48,302 bases of DNA. Source: an uncultured Pelagibacteraceae bacterium (GTDB lineage: Bacteria > Pseudomonadota > Alphaproteobacteria > Pelagibacterales > Pelagibacteraceae). The position numbers and the translations under genes were made by a program. Where the stretch lies: the NCBI GenBank assembly GCA_902526115.1, contig CABZJV010000006.1:1-48302 (forward strand), given 5' to 3'. The stretch's first letter is position 1, and every line of letters starts with the position of its first letter. Under the pieces are notes generated by a model that saw only the letters and a program-made list of their open reading frames with translations, did not search any database and was not told the DNA's origin. Shown here in pieces: positions 1 to 11,719 of the stretch.

Positions 1-1
1 A

Positions 2-844
2 TTTAGATACCGAAAAAATAGATTTAAAAAAGATACCTTATACGTGTTTGTCTCACAATCTGGAGAAACTGCTGATACTTATGCGGCGCTAGATTTATGC
101 AATAAAAATAAAATGAAAACATGCTCTGTTGTTAATGTTATTGAAAGTTCAATTGCGAGAGATTCTAATTTTGTTTTACCAATACATTGTGGTCCCGAAA
201 TTGGTGTTGCTTCCACTAAAGCTTTTTTAGGGCAAATTCTTATTCTTTATATTTTAACTTTAAAACTTGGATATTTAAGAAATGAAATTAATGAGGAAAT
301 TTATAAGGAAAAGATTAAAGACTTACAAAATTTACCAAGTTTGATTGAAAAATCACTATTAATAGATAATGAAATTCAAGCAATATCTTCAACATTTAAT
401 GAAGCAAAAGGTTCGATGTTTTTAGGGAGAGGTTTTTCATTTCCAATAGCACTTGAGGGTGCTTTAAAGTTAAAAGAATTATCATATGTTCACGCTGAAG
501 GCTACCCAGCAGGTGAAATGAAGCATGGTCCTCTTGCATTGATAGAAGATGGAATGCCAGTAGTAGTTTTGGCACCGAGAGATAATTATTATAAAAAAAC
601 TATTTCAAATATGCAGGAAGTGATAGCAAGAGGAGCAAAAGTTTTGCTGATCACAAATAAGAGTAAAGATGAAATTGTATCTGAAAATATTTGGGAAACT
701 CTTGAGGTTGAAAATACTAACGAAGATCTTCTCCCTTTCCTTTTGACAATACCTCTTCAAAAATTAGCGTACTATTCTGCCCTTGAAAAAGGATATGATA
801 TAGATAAGCCTAGAAATTTGGCTAAATCTGTCACTGTTGAATAA
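2..844 (+). CDS. glmS: Glutamine--fructose-6-phosphate aminotransferase, C-terminal SIS domains (5' end outside window)
   Basis: Open frame continues to the window edge; FRYR...VFVSQSGETADTYAAL, GRGFSFPIALEGALKLKELSYVHAEGYPAGEMKHGPLALI and C-terminal DKPRNLAKSVTVE are GlmS hallmarks. Confidence 0.95.
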   Translation, partial: FRYRKNRFKKDTLYVFVSQSGETADTYAALDLCNKNKMKTCSVVNVIESSIARDSNFVLPIHCGPEIGVASTKAFLGQILILYILTLKLGYLRNEINEEIYKEKIKDLQNLPSLIEKSLLIDNEIQAISSTFNEAKGSMFLGRGFSFPIALEGALKLKELSYVHAEGYPAGEMKHGPLALIEDGMPVVVLAPRDNYYKKTISNMQEVIARGAKVLLITNKSKDEIVSENIWETLEVENTNEDLLPFLLTIPLQKLAYYSALEKGYDIDKPRNLAKSVTVE

Positions 845-873
845 TGTTAAAACTCTGTTAAAACACTTTCAAG

Positions 874-2259
874 TTGAATATGAAAAATTGGAAAATTAAT
901 AGTTGGCGCAAATATCCTGTTAAGCACATACCTACTTATGATGACGAACAGGAGTTAAGCACTGTATTAAACAAATTAAAAACTTTTCCTCCACTAGTAT
1001 TTGCTGGAGAGACGAGACATCTCAAAGATCAACTTGCTAAAGTCTCAGAAGGTAAAGCTTTTCTTCTTCAAGGAGGAGATTGTGCTGAGAGTTTTGCAGA
1101 ATTCCATCCTGACAACATAAGAGATACGTTTAAAGTAATACTTCAAATGTCACTAATCCTTACGTACTCTGCATCGTTACCTGTTGTAAAGCTTGGAAGA
1201 ATTGCAGGTCAGTTCTCAAAACCTAGAAGTGCGCCTACAGAGAAACAAGGAGAAAAAGAATTACCAAGTTATTTAGGTGATAATATTAATGCAATAGATT
1301 TTACAGAAAAAGCAAGAAGACCAGATCCAAAAAGAATGTTTAAAGCCTACTCACAGTCGGCATCAACATTAAATTTATTAAGAGCATTCTCTAAAGGAGG
1401 TTTTGCTGATTTAAATAAAGTGCATTTATGGAATCTTGATTATATCAAAAAAAGTCCTCAAGCTAAAAAATTTAAAGATTTAGAAGATAAAATAGCTGAT
1501 GCTTTAGCATTTATGGAAGCATGTGGAATTACCTCAGATTTTAATAATAGATTATATACAGTAAATTTTTGGACATCTCACGAAGCTTTACATTTACCAT
1601 TTGAAGAAAGCATGACAAGAGTTGACTCAACAACTGGTGAGTACCATGATACTTCAGCTCATTTTGTTTGGATTGGAGATAGAACGAGACAATTAGATGG
1701 TGGTCACATTGAATTTTGTAAAGGAATTGAAAATCCAATAGGAATTAAATGTGGACCAACTTCAAAACCTGATGAAATTGCAAAAATCTGTGAGGTGTTA
1801 AATCCAAAAAATGAAAAAGGAAAAATAACTTTAATATCAAGGTTTGGGCATCAAAATGTTGAAAAATTTTTACCGAAGTTGATTAGAGGAATTAAAAAAG
1901 AGGGACTTAATGTTATTTGGTCATGTGATCCAATGCATGGAAACACCATTGTATCAACTACTGGCTTTAAAACTAGACCCTTCAACAATGTGGTCAAAGA
2001 GGTCAAAAATGTTTTTGGCATACATCAATCAGAGGGAACGTATGCAGGTGGTCTTCATGTTGAAATGACCGGACAAGATGTGACAGAATGTACAGGTGGT
2101 GCAAGAAAAATTTCAGATGCAGATTTATCTAGCAGATATCATACTCATTGCGATCCAAGATTGAACTCGGATCAAGCTTTGGAATTAGCCTTTTTAATTT
2201 CAGATGAGATTAAAAAGAATAGCACTTATTCCAAAAATACAATTCAAGCGGCATCTTAA
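874..2259 (+). CDS. Class II 3-deoxy-D-arabino-heptulosonate-7-phosphate (DAHP) synthase; start could be ATG at 880
   Basis: LLQGGDCAESFAEF, GRIAGQFSKPRS, WIGDRTRQLDGGHIEF, WSCDPMHGNT, GGLHVEMTGQDVTECTGG motifs of plant-type AroG. Confidence 0.95.
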   Translation: MNMKNWKINSWRKYPVKHIPTYDDEQELSTVLNKLKTFPPLVFAGETRHLKDQLAKVSEGKAFLLQGGDCAESFAEFHPDNIRDTFKVILQMSLILTYSASLPVVKLGRIAGQFSKPRSAPTEKQGEKELPSYLGDNINAIDFTEKARRPDPKRMFKAYSQSASTLNLLRAFSKGGFADLNKVHLWNLDYIKKSPQAKKFKDLEDKIADALAFMEACGITSDFNNRLYTVNFWTSHEALHLPFEESMTRVDSTTGEYHDTSAHFVWIGDRTRQLDGGHIEFCKGIENPIGIKCGPTSKPDEIAKICEVLNPKNEKGKITLISRFGHQNVEKFLPKLIRGIKKEGLNVIWSCDPMHGNTIVSTTGFKTRPFNNVVKEVKNVFGIHQSEGTYAGGLHVEMTGQDVTECTGGARKISDADLSSRYHTHCDPRLNSDQALELAFLISDEIKKNSTYSKNTIQAAS

Positions 2260-2296
2260 AACTTGTTTTAATACAAATTTTAATTAAAAGAAAATT

Positions 2297-3034
2297 ATGA
2301 ATACATCGGAAAAAGTAAAATTTATCTCAAATTGGATAAAAGATTATGCTCACAACATGCCTAAGAGAGCAGAGGCTTTAGTTATTGGAATTTCAGGAGG
2401 AATTGATTCTTCTGTTTCTAGCACTTTAAGTGCAATGACAGGACTAAAAACAATTGTTCTATCAATGCCCATAAGACAAAAATCACATCAACATGATTTA
2501 AGCCTTAAACATCAGGAATGGCTTACAAAGAACTTCAAGAATGTAGAGGCTCATACAATTAATTTAGATGAGTTGTTTTTAGCATTTAATGCAAGCTTAT
2601 CAAAATTTGGTGATGAGCATGGAATGGCTAATTCTAGAGCAAGATTAAGAATGACAACTCTTTATCAAGTTGCAGCAGCGAATAAAGGAATTGTTGTTGG
2701 AACAGGTAACAAAGTAGAAGATTTTGGAGTTGGTTTTTATACAAAATATGGTGACGGTGGAGTTGATATTTCACCAATAGCAGATTGTAATAAGACGCAA
2801 ATTTGGGAACTTGGTAAAGAACTTGGAATTTTAAAAGAAATCATCGATGCAGCTCCTACTGATGGATTGTGGGACGATGGAAGAACAGACGAAGGTCAGT
2901 TAGGTTTAAAATACGAAGAATTAGAGGAAGCGATGACCAATCCAAATTCTGCGAATCGATCGAAATACGAAACAATTAGAAAACAAAACATGCATAAAAT
3001 GGAGCCAATTCCTGTATGCATAATTCCAAATTAA
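2297..3034 (+). CDS. nadE: NH3-dependent NAD+ synthetase
   Basis: ISGGIDSSV PP-loop, GTGNKVEDFGVGFYTKYGDGGVDISPIADCNKTQ. Confidence 0.93.
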   Translation: MNTSEKVKFISNWIKDYAHNMPKRAEALVIGISGGIDSSVSSTLSAMTGLKTIVLSMPIRQKSHQHDLSLKHQEWLTKNFKNVEAHTINLDELFLAFNASLSKFGDEHGMANSRARLRMTTLYQVAAANKGIVVGTGNKVEDFGVGFYTKYGDGGVDISPIADCNKTQIWELGKELGILKEIIDAAPTDGLWDDGRTDEGQLGLKYEELEEAMTNPNSANRSKYETIRKQNMHKMEPIPVCIIPN

Positions 3035-3036
3035 TC

Positions 3037-3061
3037 AAATAGATTCACAAATCTATTTTTT
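3037..3061 (+). terminator. Putative intrinsic terminator after nadE
   Basis: AAATAGATT-caca-AATCTATTT followed by T-run. Confidence 0.55.
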
Positions 3062-3079
3062 AGGTATATTCCTAAATTC

Positions 3080-4435
3080 ATGAGTTATGATATTTTTTTA
3101 ACCAATAATTTAAATAACAAAAAAGAAAAGTTTATTCCTATTGATGAAAAAAATATCAGAATGTACGTTTGTGGTCCAACAGTCTACGATGATCCACATA
3201 TTGGCAATGCAAGACCTATTGTAGTTTTTGATGTCCTTTATAAAATTTTTAAAAAAAAATATTCTAAAGTTACCTATGTAAGAAATATAACTGATGTTGA
3301 TGACAAAATAATAAATTTTTCAAAAGAAAATAATATTTCAATATCTGAATTAACCAACACAGTTATTAAGAGTTTCGAGATGGATTGTGAATATTTAAAT
3401 TGCGATAACCCTACATACCAACCAAAAGCTACAGAACATATTGATTTAATGGTAGAAATGATTTCTGATTTGATACAAAAGGGTTTTGCTTATGAGATTA
3501 ATAAACATGTTTATTTTGAAGTAAATAAATTCAAAGATTATGGAAAACTTTCCAATAAAAATTTAAAAGAATTAATTGCTGGATCAAGAGTTGAAATAAG
3601 TGATAATAAAAAAAATTCAGAAGATTTTGTATTATGGAAACCATCTGAAAATGACGAACCTTCTTGGGAATCCCCTTGGGGCAAGGGTAGACCTGGTTGG
3701 CATTTAGAGTGTTCTGCAATGTCAAAAAAATTTCTCGGAAACGAATTTGATATTCATGGTGGTGGTATAGACTTATTATTTCCACATCATGAAAACGAAA
3801 TTGCTCAATCAAGATGTGCAAATGATACAAAAGTTTTTGCAAACTACTGGTTACATAATGCGTTTATAACTATGTCGAATGAAAAAATGGCTAAATCTCA
3901 AGGTAATATTTTAAAAATTAAGAATTTTAGAAACATGATAAGTGGTCAAGTAATGAGATTAGCTTTAATGAGTGCCCATTATAAACAGCCGTTAGACTGG
4001 AATGACAAACTTTTAAGTGATTGTCAAAATACAATTAACAAATGGTATAATGTCTATTTATCTGATCATCAAGCAGTAGAAATTGATGAAGAAATTTTAA
4101 AACCACTGTATGATGATTTAAATACACCAGGATATATTGCTAATCTTCATAAATTGTATGAAAAAGCTCATAAAGGAAATTCATCTGATAAAATATTATT
4201 TAATTCTGCATGTAATTTTATTGGATTATTAAATGAAACAGAAAATCAATGGCTTAAATTTAAGAAAAATAAAATTTTGATAACCGAAGCTGAAATTTTA
4301 AATAAAATTAAACTTAGAGACAAAGCTAGAGAAGATAAAAACTATGAAGAAGCAGATAAAATAAGAGATCATCTTTTAGACAAAGGTGTTTTAATAGAGG
4401 ATAAAGATGGTAAAACGACGTGGAAATTTAAATGA
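3080..4435 (+). CDS. cysS: Cysteinyl-tRNA synthetase
   Basis: CGPTVYDDPHIGNARPIVVFD, GWHLECSAMS, KMAKSQGN signature. Confidence 0.96.
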   Translation: MSYDIFLTNNLNNKKEKFIPIDEKNIRMYVCGPTVYDDPHIGNARPIVVFDVLYKIFKKKYSKVTYVRNITDVDDKIINFSKENNISISELTNTVIKSFEMDCEYLNCDNPTYQPKATEHIDLMVEMISDLIQKGFAYEINKHVYFEVNKFKDYGKLSNKNLKELIAGSRVEISDNKKNSEDFVLWKPSENDEPSWESPWGKGRPGWHLECSAMSKKFLGNEFDIHGGGIDLLFPHHENEIAQSRCANDTKVFANYWLHNAFITMSNEKMAKSQGNILKIKNFRNMISGQVMRLALMSAHYKQPLDWNDKLLSDCQNTINKWYNVYLSDHQAVEIDEEILKPLYDDLNTPGYIANLHKLYEKAHKGNSSDKILFNSACNFIGLLNETENQWLKFKKNKILITEAEILNKIKLRDKAREDKNYEEADKIRDHLLDKGVLIEDKDGKTTWKFK

Positions 4436-6033
4436 GTAAAGAACAATTATATATATTTGACACAACACTTCGAGATGGGGCACAAACTCAAGGTGTTGAT
4501 TTTTCATTAGATGACAAAGAAAAAATTTCTACTACGTTAGATCAATTAGGTGTTGATTATATAGAGGGAGGTTGGCCAGGAGCAAATCCAACTGATACAG
4601 AATTTTTTAATAAAGATCATAATTTCAAATCATCTAAACTAACAGCATTCGGTATGACTAAAAAGTCTGAGCACAGTGCTGAAAACGACCCTATGTTATC
4701 CTCATTAATTAATTCAAAAAGTACATCTGTTTGTTTATTTGGTAAATCATGGGATTTTCAAGTTGATGTTGCACTCGGTATTTCGAATGAAGAAAATCTC
4801 AGTAATATTAGTGAAAGTACAAAGCATGTTGTTAAATCGGGAAAAGAATTTATGTTTGATGCGGAACATTTTTTTGACGGGTATAAATCTAATGCCGATT
4901 ATGCTCTAGCTTGTTTAAAATCTGCTTACGATAATGGTGCAAGATGGATTATATTATGTGATACAAATGGAGGAACACTTCCTCATGAAGTAGAAAAAAT
5001 TGTCTCAGATGTTACAAAACATATACCTGGAAAAAACTTAGGAATTCATGCTCACAACGACACTGAAAATGCTGTTGCGAATAGTTTAATGGCAGTTCAA
5101 GCAGGTGTAAGGCAGGTTCAAGGAACTATAAATGGACTAGGAGAAAGATGTGGCAATGCAAATTTAACATCACTAATTCCTACCTTTTTTTTAAAAAAAG
5201 ATTTTTATGAAAAATACCGGATAAATATCAAACCTGAAAACTTAAAAAATTTAACACAATGTTCCAGATTGTTAGATGAATTACTTAATCGTAAACCAAA
5301 TAAGCATTTACCTTATGTTGGAGCATCTGCATTTTCACACAAAGGTGGAATGCATGTATCTGCAGTTCAAAAAGATCCAAAAACCTATGAGCATATAAAT
5401 CCTGAAGAAGTAGGTAATACTAGAAATATAGTTGTTTCAGATCAATCGGGTCAATCAAATATTATGTCTAGACTTAATTCTATTGGAATTAAAATAAAAA
5501 AAAATGATCCTAAAATTAAAAAACTTTTAGAAGAAGTAAAAGACAGGGAGTTTACTGGCTTTAGTTATGATGGAGCCGACGCATCATTTGAGTTATTAGC
5601 AAGAAGACTTATGGGTGAAATACCAAGATATATTTCAATCAATGAGTATGATGTTTCTGTCAAAAAAGATTCTATTGGAAATATAATTTCTGTTGCTAAA
5701 GCTCAGTTAGAAGTTGACGGTCAAAAAATTTTATGTGAGGGAGAGGGTAATGGTCCAGTCAATGCATTAGATAATGCAATCAGAAAAAATGTGAATAAAC
5801 TTGCGAAATATTCAGAATATTTAAAAGATCTTAAGTTGTTAGACTATAAAGTAAGAATTTTAAACACAGGAACAGAAGCCGTAACTAGAGTTAGCATTGA
5901 AAGTACAGACTCTAAAGGGTTAAACTGGTTTACTATAGGTGTTTCTCCGAATATTATTGATGCTTCATTTAAAGCACTTATCGATAGCTTAGATTATAAA
6001 CTTTTTAAAGATAACGCTCCTGCTAGTCTTTAG
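4432..6033 (+). CDS. cimA: (R)-citramalate synthase / 2-isopropylmalate synthase family
   Basis: FDTTLRDGAQTQGVDFSLDDKEKI, CDTNGGTLPHEV, GIHAHNDTENAVANSLMAVQAGVRQVQGTINGLGERCGNANL; overlaps the cysS stop by 4 nt (ATGA). Confidence 0.88.
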   Translation: MSKEQLYIFDTTLRDGAQTQGVDFSLDDKEKISTTLDQLGVDYIEGGWPGANPTDTEFFNKDHNFKSSKLTAFGMTKKSEHSAENDPMLSSLINSKSTSVCLFGKSWDFQVDVALGISNEENLSNISESTKHVVKSGKEFMFDAEHFFDGYKSNADYALACLKSAYDNGARWIILCDTNGGTLPHEVEKIVSDVTKHIPGKNLGIHAHNDTENAVANSLMAVQAGVRQVQGTINGLGERCGNANLTSLIPTFFLKKDFYEKYRINIKPENLKNLTQCSRLLDELLNRKPNKHLPYVGASAFSHKGGMHVSAVQKDPKTYEHINPEEVGNTRNIVVSDQSGQSNIMSRLNSIGIKIKKNDPKIKKLLEEVKDREFTGFSYDGADASFELLARRLMGEIPRYISINEYDVSVKKDSIGNIISVAKAQLEVDGQKILCEGEGNGPVNALDNAIRKNVNKLAKYSEYLKDLKLLDYKVRILNTGTEAVTRVSIESTDSKGLNWFTIGVSPNIIDASFKALIDSLDYKLFKDNAPASL

Positions 6034-6035
6034 AC

Positions 6036-6899
6036 ATGAAGATCAAAAAGTTTTCAATTAAACCAACAGATATTAATGAGAGAATTGGTGCGAAACCAGT
6101 TGTCTGCTACCCAAACAATAATATTGATGAAAAAAATTTAAATATTTTACATTTGGCAAGAAAAGATATTACTAAAAAAAATGAAATTATAATTCCCCCT
6201 AGAGATGCCAAAACTTTCGAAGTAAAAAAAGGTGAATTTTTTAGAATTGAAAGCATAGAAGGTCCACAAGTTGGTGACTTAAATCTTTTTAATCTCAGTA
6301 ATTTAAATGAAAAATTTTATTCTGGAAAAACAAGAGCTCTTTATGGAACACATCTTTCCGTAGGCGATAAAATGTTTAGTAACTTTCCTTATCTAAGATC
6401 TTTAGCAACTATTACATGGGACTCACTAGATTGGTATGATTATGATGAAGATGGAGGATCAGTACACGATGTAATTGGAACTCGGTGTGACCCATATACC
6501 TCTAAGCTTCTTTCAGGCAATGATTATCATTATTGTTGTCATTCAAATTTAACCAGAGCTTTAGTAAATGAAAAACAACTTAAAATTGATGAGGCTGAAA
6601 AAATAGTTCATGACGTTTTGAATGTTTTTATGCTAACAGGATTTACCAATGATACTAAACAATACTTTATGAAAGCAAGTCCAGTAAGACCAGGTGATTA
6701 TCTAGAATTTTTTGCAGAAACAGATTTATTAGGAGTTCTTTCAGCTTGTCCAGGAGGAGATTGTGGATCAGAGCATTCCTCTGATGTTGCAAAATGTTAT
6801 CCACTTAAAGTAAGTTTATGGCAAGCAGAAAAAAAATATTTAAAAGATTTAGATAAATCTGAAATTTCAAATTATAATAGAAGTCACGGCATTGAATAA
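6036..6899 (+). CDS. DUF1989 / urea-carboxylase-associated family protein
   Basis: Family-like segments VGDLNLFN, GTHLSVGDKMFSNFPYLRSLATIT, RCDPYTSKLL, CHSNLTRAL, CPGGDCG. Confidence 0.75.
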   Translation: MKIKKFSIKPTDINERIGAKPVVCYPNNNIDEKNLNILHLARKDITKKNEIIIPPRDAKTFEVKKGEFFRIESIEGPQVGDLNLFNLSNLNEKFYSGKTRALYGTHLSVGDKMFSNFPYLRSLATITWDSLDWYDYDEDGGSVHDVIGTRCDPYTSKLLSGNDYHYCCHSNLTRALVNEKQLKIDEAEKIVHDVLNVFMLTGFTNDTKQYFMKASPVRPGDYLEFFAETDLLGVLSACPGGDCGSEHSSDVAKCYPLKVSLWQAEKKYLKDLDKSEISNYNRSHGIE

Positions 6900-6901
6900 T
6901 T

Positions 6902-7615
6902 ATGTCAAACAATAATATTTCATTTATTTTACACAAACCTCAGCTGTCAGAAAATATAGGTGCTTGCGCAAGGGCAATGAAAAATTTTAATTTTCAAAAA
7001 TTGATTGTAATAGATCCTAAACCAATTTTTCCAAATGATAAAATTTTAGCTACATCTGTTGGAGCAAAAAATATTGTTAGTAAAAGTAAAAATTTTGATA
7101 ATTTAGAACCTGCTTTAAAAAATATAGATATTGTAATCGCTACCTCTGCCAGATTTAGAAATAAAAATACTAAACATATTCAATTAGAAGATTTAAAAAA
7201 AATTGATTATAAAAAAAAAGTAGCTTTTTTATTTGGATCTGAAGCATCTGGTTTGTCTAATAATGAAATAAGTTATGCAAATTATACACTTCAAATTCCA
7301 ACAAATCCTGATTTTAAATCTCTTAATTTATCTCATAGTCTTATAATAATTGCTAATACAGTGTATGGCAGCATTAATTCAAAAACTTCTAGTTTTAAAA
7401 AATCTAAAAAAGTAAAAGAAGCCTCTAAAAAAGACATTTTATCAATGACTAATTTATGTATTCAAAATTTAGAGGACATAGGGTTCTTCAAACCTAAAGA
7501 AAAGAAACCTATAATGCTCGAGAACTTGAGAAATATTTTTTATAGGATGGAATTATCTTCAAAGGAAACACGTATTTTATCAGGTGTATTTGCTAGTTTA
7601 GCAAAAAAACGTTGA
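6902..7615 (+). CDS. SpoU/TrmH-superfamily RNA methyltransferase (TrmJ-like)
   Basis: FILHKPQLSENIGACARAMKNF, VAFLFGSEASGLSNNEI, QIPTNPDFKSLNLSHS. Confidence 0.88.
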   Translation: MSNNNISFILHKPQLSENIGACARAMKNFNFQKLIVIDPKPIFPNDKILATSVGAKNIVSKSKNFDNLEPALKNIDIVIATSARFRNKNTKHIQLEDLKKIDYKKKVAFLFGSEASGLSNNEISYANYTLQIPTNPDFKSLNLSHSLIIIANTVYGSINSKTSSFKKSKKVKEASKKDILSMTNLCIQNLEDIGFFKPKEKKPIMLENLRNIFYRMELSSKETRILSGVFASLAKKR

Positions 7616-7655
7616 TTGACAAAAGAATGTGTAGGTTTATAAACCCCATTATTAA

Positions 7656-8273
7656 ATGACAAAAAGATTAAACTCTAAACATAAAGTAGATAGAAGACTA
7701 AAGGTTAACCTTTGGGGGAGACCAAAAAGTCCATTTAATACTAGAGCTTATGGACCAGGACAGCACGGTCAAACTAGATCATCTAAACCTTCAGACTATG
7801 GAATTCAGTTACAAGCTAAGCAAAAACTAAAAGCTTACTACGGTAACATTAATGAGAGACAATTTAGAAATATTTATAAAAAAGCTGTAATGCTTAAAGG
7901 CGATACAGGTGAAAATTTAATCGGTTTACTTGAAAGAAGATTGGATGCAGTGATTTACAGAGCAAAATTTTCAACAACAATATTTTCAGCTAGACAATTA
8001 ATTAACCATGGACATGTTAAAGTTAATGGTAAAAAAGTTAACATCGGAAGTTATTTAGTTAAAGAAGAAGATTCTATAGAGATCAGAGATAAGTCTAAAC
8101 AATTAGCAATTATTGATATCGCCCTAGCAAATAAGGAGAGAGAAACTCCAGAATATATTCAAATGGATGAAAAAAATAAAAAATTTAAATTTGTTAGAAC
8201 TCCAAAATTCGATGAAGTTCCTTATCCAATAGTTATGGAACCCAATCTAGTTATTGAATATTATTCAAGATAA
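7656..8273 (+). CDS. rpsD: 30S ribosomal protein S4
   Basis: [45 protein letters not shown]4 domain. Confidence 0.98.
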   Translation: MTKRLNSKHKVDRRLKVNLWGRPKSPFNTRAYGPGQHGQTRSSKPSDYGIQLQAKQKLKAYYGNINERQFRNIYKKAVMLKGDTGENLIGLLERRLDAVIYRAKFSTTIFSARQLINHGHVKVNGKKVNIGSYLVKEEDSIEIRDKSKQLAIIDIALANKERETPEYIQMDEKNKKFKFVRTPKFDEVPYPIVMEPNLVIEYYSR

Positions 8274-8612
8274 TTAGTTTTTAGCTTTAAAATTAATATT
8301 TTTACTTTCAAGCAACTTCGTAAGCTCACCATTCTCAAACATCTCTTTTATGATGTCACAACCACCAATAAATTCATTTTTAATATATAGTTGAGGGATA
8401 GTAGGCCAATCACTAAACACTTTGATACCTTCTCTAAGTTTTTGATCCTCTAAAACATTTATACCTTTAAAATTTACTTCTAGAACTTTTAAAATATTAG
8501 ATGTAGCCATTGAGAAACCACATTGTGGCGCATCTGGTGTGCCTTTCATAAATAAGCAAACTTCATTATTTTCGATTTCATTTTTAATTAAATCATTTAT
8601 TTGTTGGTCCAT
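8274..8612 (-). CDS. grxD: Monothiol (CGFS) glutaredoxin, Grx4 family
   Basis: [16 protein letters not shown]...[19 protein letters not shown]. Confidence 0.95.
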   Translation of the reverse strand: MDQQINDLIKNEIENNEVCLFMKGTPDAPQCGFSMATSNILKVLEVNFKGINVLEDQKLREGIKVFSDWPTIPQLYIKNEFIGGCDIIKEMFENGELTKLLESKNINFKAKN

Positions 8613-8613
8613 T

Positions 8614-8844
8614 TTAATTTTCCTTTGTTTTGATTGCTAGAGCATGTAATTCATTTCCCATTCTTCCTTTTAATGAATTATAAACCATTTTATGTTGTTC
8701 GATCTTACTTTTTCCAGAAAACTTTGAAGAAGTAACTGTAGCGGAATAGTGATTACCATCTCCTGCTAAATCTTGTATCTCAACTATCGCATCTGGTAGA
8801 CTTTCTTTTATCATTTTTTCAATTTCTTTTAAATTCATTGCCAT
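8614..8844 (-). CDS. BolA family protein
   Basis: Short BolA fold sequence ([46 protein letters not shown]) adjacent to Grx4 partner. Confidence 0.92.
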   Translation of the reverse strand: MAMNLKEIEKMIKESLPDAIVEIQDLAGDGNHYSATVTSSKFSGKSKIEQHKMVYNSLKGRMGNELHALAIKTKEN

Positions 8845-11036
8845 TATTTGCTCATATATTCAATTAACCAATTTGTATTTGAACTTTTTAATTCGTCAAT
8901 TGTAACTTTTGACTTTTGACTTAAAAATAGCATATTTTCATTAATTGTTCCTAGTTCATCATAATGTACAGCATTTTTGTTTAATATATCTAGGACTTTT
9001 TTTTGGTCTTTTTTATTGATTTCAATGATGTACCTTCCTTGATCTTCTGCAAAAAAATATTCTATTTCATTAATTAAATATTTTGGTTTTTTAAGATTAA
9101 TACCTTTGTTACCCTTGATACACATTTTTGAGACTGCAGTAATTATTCCACCTAGAGAAACATCATGTGCGCTTTTTATTAAATTATCATCAATTAATTT
9201 TAATAATGTTTCACCATTATTTTTTTCATTAAACAAATTTATTTCTGGAGGAGGACCATTTTTTTCATTCAATATAACTCTTGCAAATAAACTTTGATCA
9301 ATGTGTCCCTCAGTTTTACCAATTACTATAACAATATTATTAATCTCTTTAAAATCCATAGTAACCATTTTTGTATAATCTTTTATAAGTCCAACACCGC
9401 CTATAGATGGAGTGGGTTTGATACCTTGATCTTTTGTTTGATTGTAAAAAGAAACATTTCCAGATACTACAGGAAATTTTAAATAAGAACTTGCTTCCCC
9501 AATTCCTTGAACACATTCAACAAACTCTCCCATATTTTCTTCATTTTCAGGACTACCAAAATTTAGACAATTAGTAATAGCAATTGGTTTTGCTCCAACA
9601 GAAATTAAATTTCTAAAACTTTCACATACAACTTGTTTTCCTCCAGAAAGAGGATGAGCCCAACAATAAACTGCTGATGAATCTACTGAAGCAGCAACTG
9701 CTTTGTTAGTACCATGAACTCTGACTACACCAGAGTCTCCTCCAGGTTTTTGAATAGTATCTCCCATCACTGTATGATCATACTGACTCCAAATCCATTC
9801 TTTACTACAAATATTTGGATTAGCTAAAATTTTTTTTAGAATATCTATTATTTTTAAATTATTTATATCTTCTTTTTTAATTTTATTTTTTTTTGGGAGT
9901 TTTGCTTTTTTCCATTTACGATCATACATAGGTGAATTTTCAACAAGGGTATTTACAGGTATGTCTGCAACTCTTTTATCATCAAAATATAGTTCAATTT
10001 TTTTAGATTTTGTTGTTTTTCCAATGACAGCAAAATCTAAGTTCCATTTATCAAATATTTTTTTGGCTATTTCTTCTTTTCCATTTTCTAAAACAATCAA
10101 CATTCTTTCTTGACTTTCTGAAAGCATAATCTCGTAGGGAGTCATTTTTGACTCTCTGCAAGGTACCCTGTTTAAATTAATTTCTATTCCAAGATTCCCT
10201 TTTGAAGCCATTTCAATACTTGACGAAGTAAGACCTGCTGCCCCCATATCTTGGATGGCAATGATTGAATCTCCCTCCATTAGTTCTAAACATGCCTCAA
10301 GTAAAAGTTTTTCTGTAAATGGATCACCGACTTGTACTGTTGGTTTTTTTTCCTCAATTTTTTCATCAAAACTAGCTGAAGCCATGCTTGCCCCGTGGAT
10401 ACCATCTCGACCTGTTTTAGATCCCACATATATTACTGGTTTGTTTAATCCTGCTGCTTTTGAGTAAAAAATCTTATCTTTCTTTACCAACCCTAATGTC
10501 ATTGCGTTAACTAGAATATTTCCGTTATATGAGCTGTCAAAACTGGTTTGTCCTGCAATAGTTGGAACACCCATGCAGTTTCCATAACCTCCTATTCCAT
10601 GTACTACTCCTCTTAAAAGATTTTTCGTTTTTTTATGTTGTGTTGAACCAAAGTGTATTGAGTTTAAATTAGCTATTGGTCTTGCACCCATTGTAAATAC
10701 ATCTCTCATTATTCCACCTACACCCGTAGCAGCACCTTGATAAGGTTCAATGAAAGAGGGGTGGTTATGACTTTCAATTTTAAAGACTATTGCATCATTA
10801 TCACCAATATCTACTACTCCAGCATTTTCACCTGGTCCTTGAATTACTTGTTTACCTTTGGTTGGTAATTTTTTTAGATGAAGTCTTGAAGATTTGTAGG
10901 AACAATGTTCATTCCACATTGCTGAAAAAATTCCAAGTTCAGTAATATTGGGAGTTCTTTTTAAAAGTTCACAGATTTTTTGATATTCTTCTTTTTTCAA
11001 TCCATGATCGATAGCTATTTTTTCGTTTACAATCAT
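8844..11036 (-). CDS. purL: Phosphoribosylformylglycinamidine synthase, large subunit
   Basis: [61 protein letters not shown]. Confidence 0.98.
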   Translation of the reverse strand: MIVNEKIAIDHGLKKEEYQKICELLKRTPNITELGIFSAMWNEHCSYKSSRLHLKKLPTKGKQVIQGPGENAGVVDIGDNDAIVFKIESHNHPSFIEPYQGAATGVGGIMRDVFTMGARPIANLNSIHFGSTQHKKTKNLLRGVVHGIGGYGNCMGVPTIAGQTSFDSSYNGNILVNAMTLGLVKKDKIFYSKAAGLNKPVIYVGSKTGRDGIHGASMASASFDEKIEEKKPTVQVGDPFTEKLLLEACLELMEGDSIIAIQDMGAAGLTSSSIEMASKGNLGIEINLNRVPCRESKMTPYEIMLSESQERMLIVLENGKEEIAKKIFDKWNLDFAVIGKTTKSKKIELYFDDKRVADIPVNTLVENSPMYDRKWKKAKLPKKNKIKKEDINNLKIIDILKKILANPNICSKEWIWSQYDHTVMGDTIQKPGGDSGVVRVHGTNKAVAASVDSSAVYCWAHPLSGGKQVVCESFRNLISVGAKPIAITNCLNFGSPENEENMGEFVECVQGIGEASSYLKFPVVSGNVSFYNQTKDQGIKPTPSIGGVGLIKDYTKMVTMDFKEINNIVIVIGKTEGHIDQSLFARVILNEKNGPPPEINLFNEKNNGETLLKLIDDNLIKSAHDVSLGGIITAVSKMCIKGNKGINLKKPKYLINEIEYFFAEDQGRYIIEINKKDQKKVLDILNKNAVHYDELGTINENMLFLSQKSKVTIDELKSSNTNWLIEYMSK

Positions 11037-11716
11037 TTTAAATTATTAATTAGGTTTTTAAAAAAAATAGATCCATCGTCACCCGATAAAGAAGGGTCAA
11101 TCATTCTTTCAGGATGAGGCATCATACCCAAAACATTTTTCTCTTTATTAAAAATTCCAGCAATATTTTTTATTGAACCATTTGGATTGAATGGTTCTTC
11201 AATTTTACCTTCTCGATCACAGTAATTGATTGCAATTTGAGCGTTATCCTCAATTTCCTTTAATTGATCTTTTGTACAAAAGTAATTTCCCTCATTATGA
11301 GCAATATGAAGTTCTAATATGTTGTTACTAATATTTTTAAAATAAGAATTATCTTTATTACTAATTTTAACATAGACATTTTTACAAATAAACTCCAAGT
11401 ATTTATTTCTCAACAAAACTCCGGGCACCAATCCTGATTCAACTAAAATTTGAAAACCATTACAAATACCCATTACCATTCCACCAGAATTTGCAAAATT
11501 GATAACTGATTGCATAATTTTTGATTTAGAGGCCATACTTCCACATCTAAGATAATCTCCATAAGAAAAACCACCAGGCAAAACTACCAGATCACTTTTT
11601 GGTAATTCGACATCTTGATGCCAAACCATTTTATTATTGAAGCCAAATTTTTTTAAAGCAACATCCATATCTCTATCACAATTAGATCCTGGAAATGTGA
11701 TGACTGCTGATTTCAT
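11033..11716 (-). CDS. purQ: Phosphoribosylformylglycinamidine synthase, glutaminase subunit
   Basis: [44 protein letters not shown]. Confidence 0.97.
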   Translation of the reverse strand: MKSAVITFPGSNCDRDMDVALKKFGFNNKMVWHQDVELPKSDLVVLPGGFSYGDYLRCGSMASKSKIMQSVINFANSGGMVMGICNGFQILVESGLVPGVLLRNKYLEFICKNVYVKISNKDNSYFKNISNNILELHIAHNEGNYFCTKDQLKEIEDNAQIAINYCDREGKIEEPFNPNGSIKNIAGIFNKEKNVLGMMPHPERMIDPSLSGDDGSIFFKNLINNLK

Positions 11717-11719
11717 TAA

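Noticed and set aside
1541-3842. Minus ORFs 1541..1738 and 3531..3842
   Set aside because: Antisense to class II DAHP synthase and cysS; no support.
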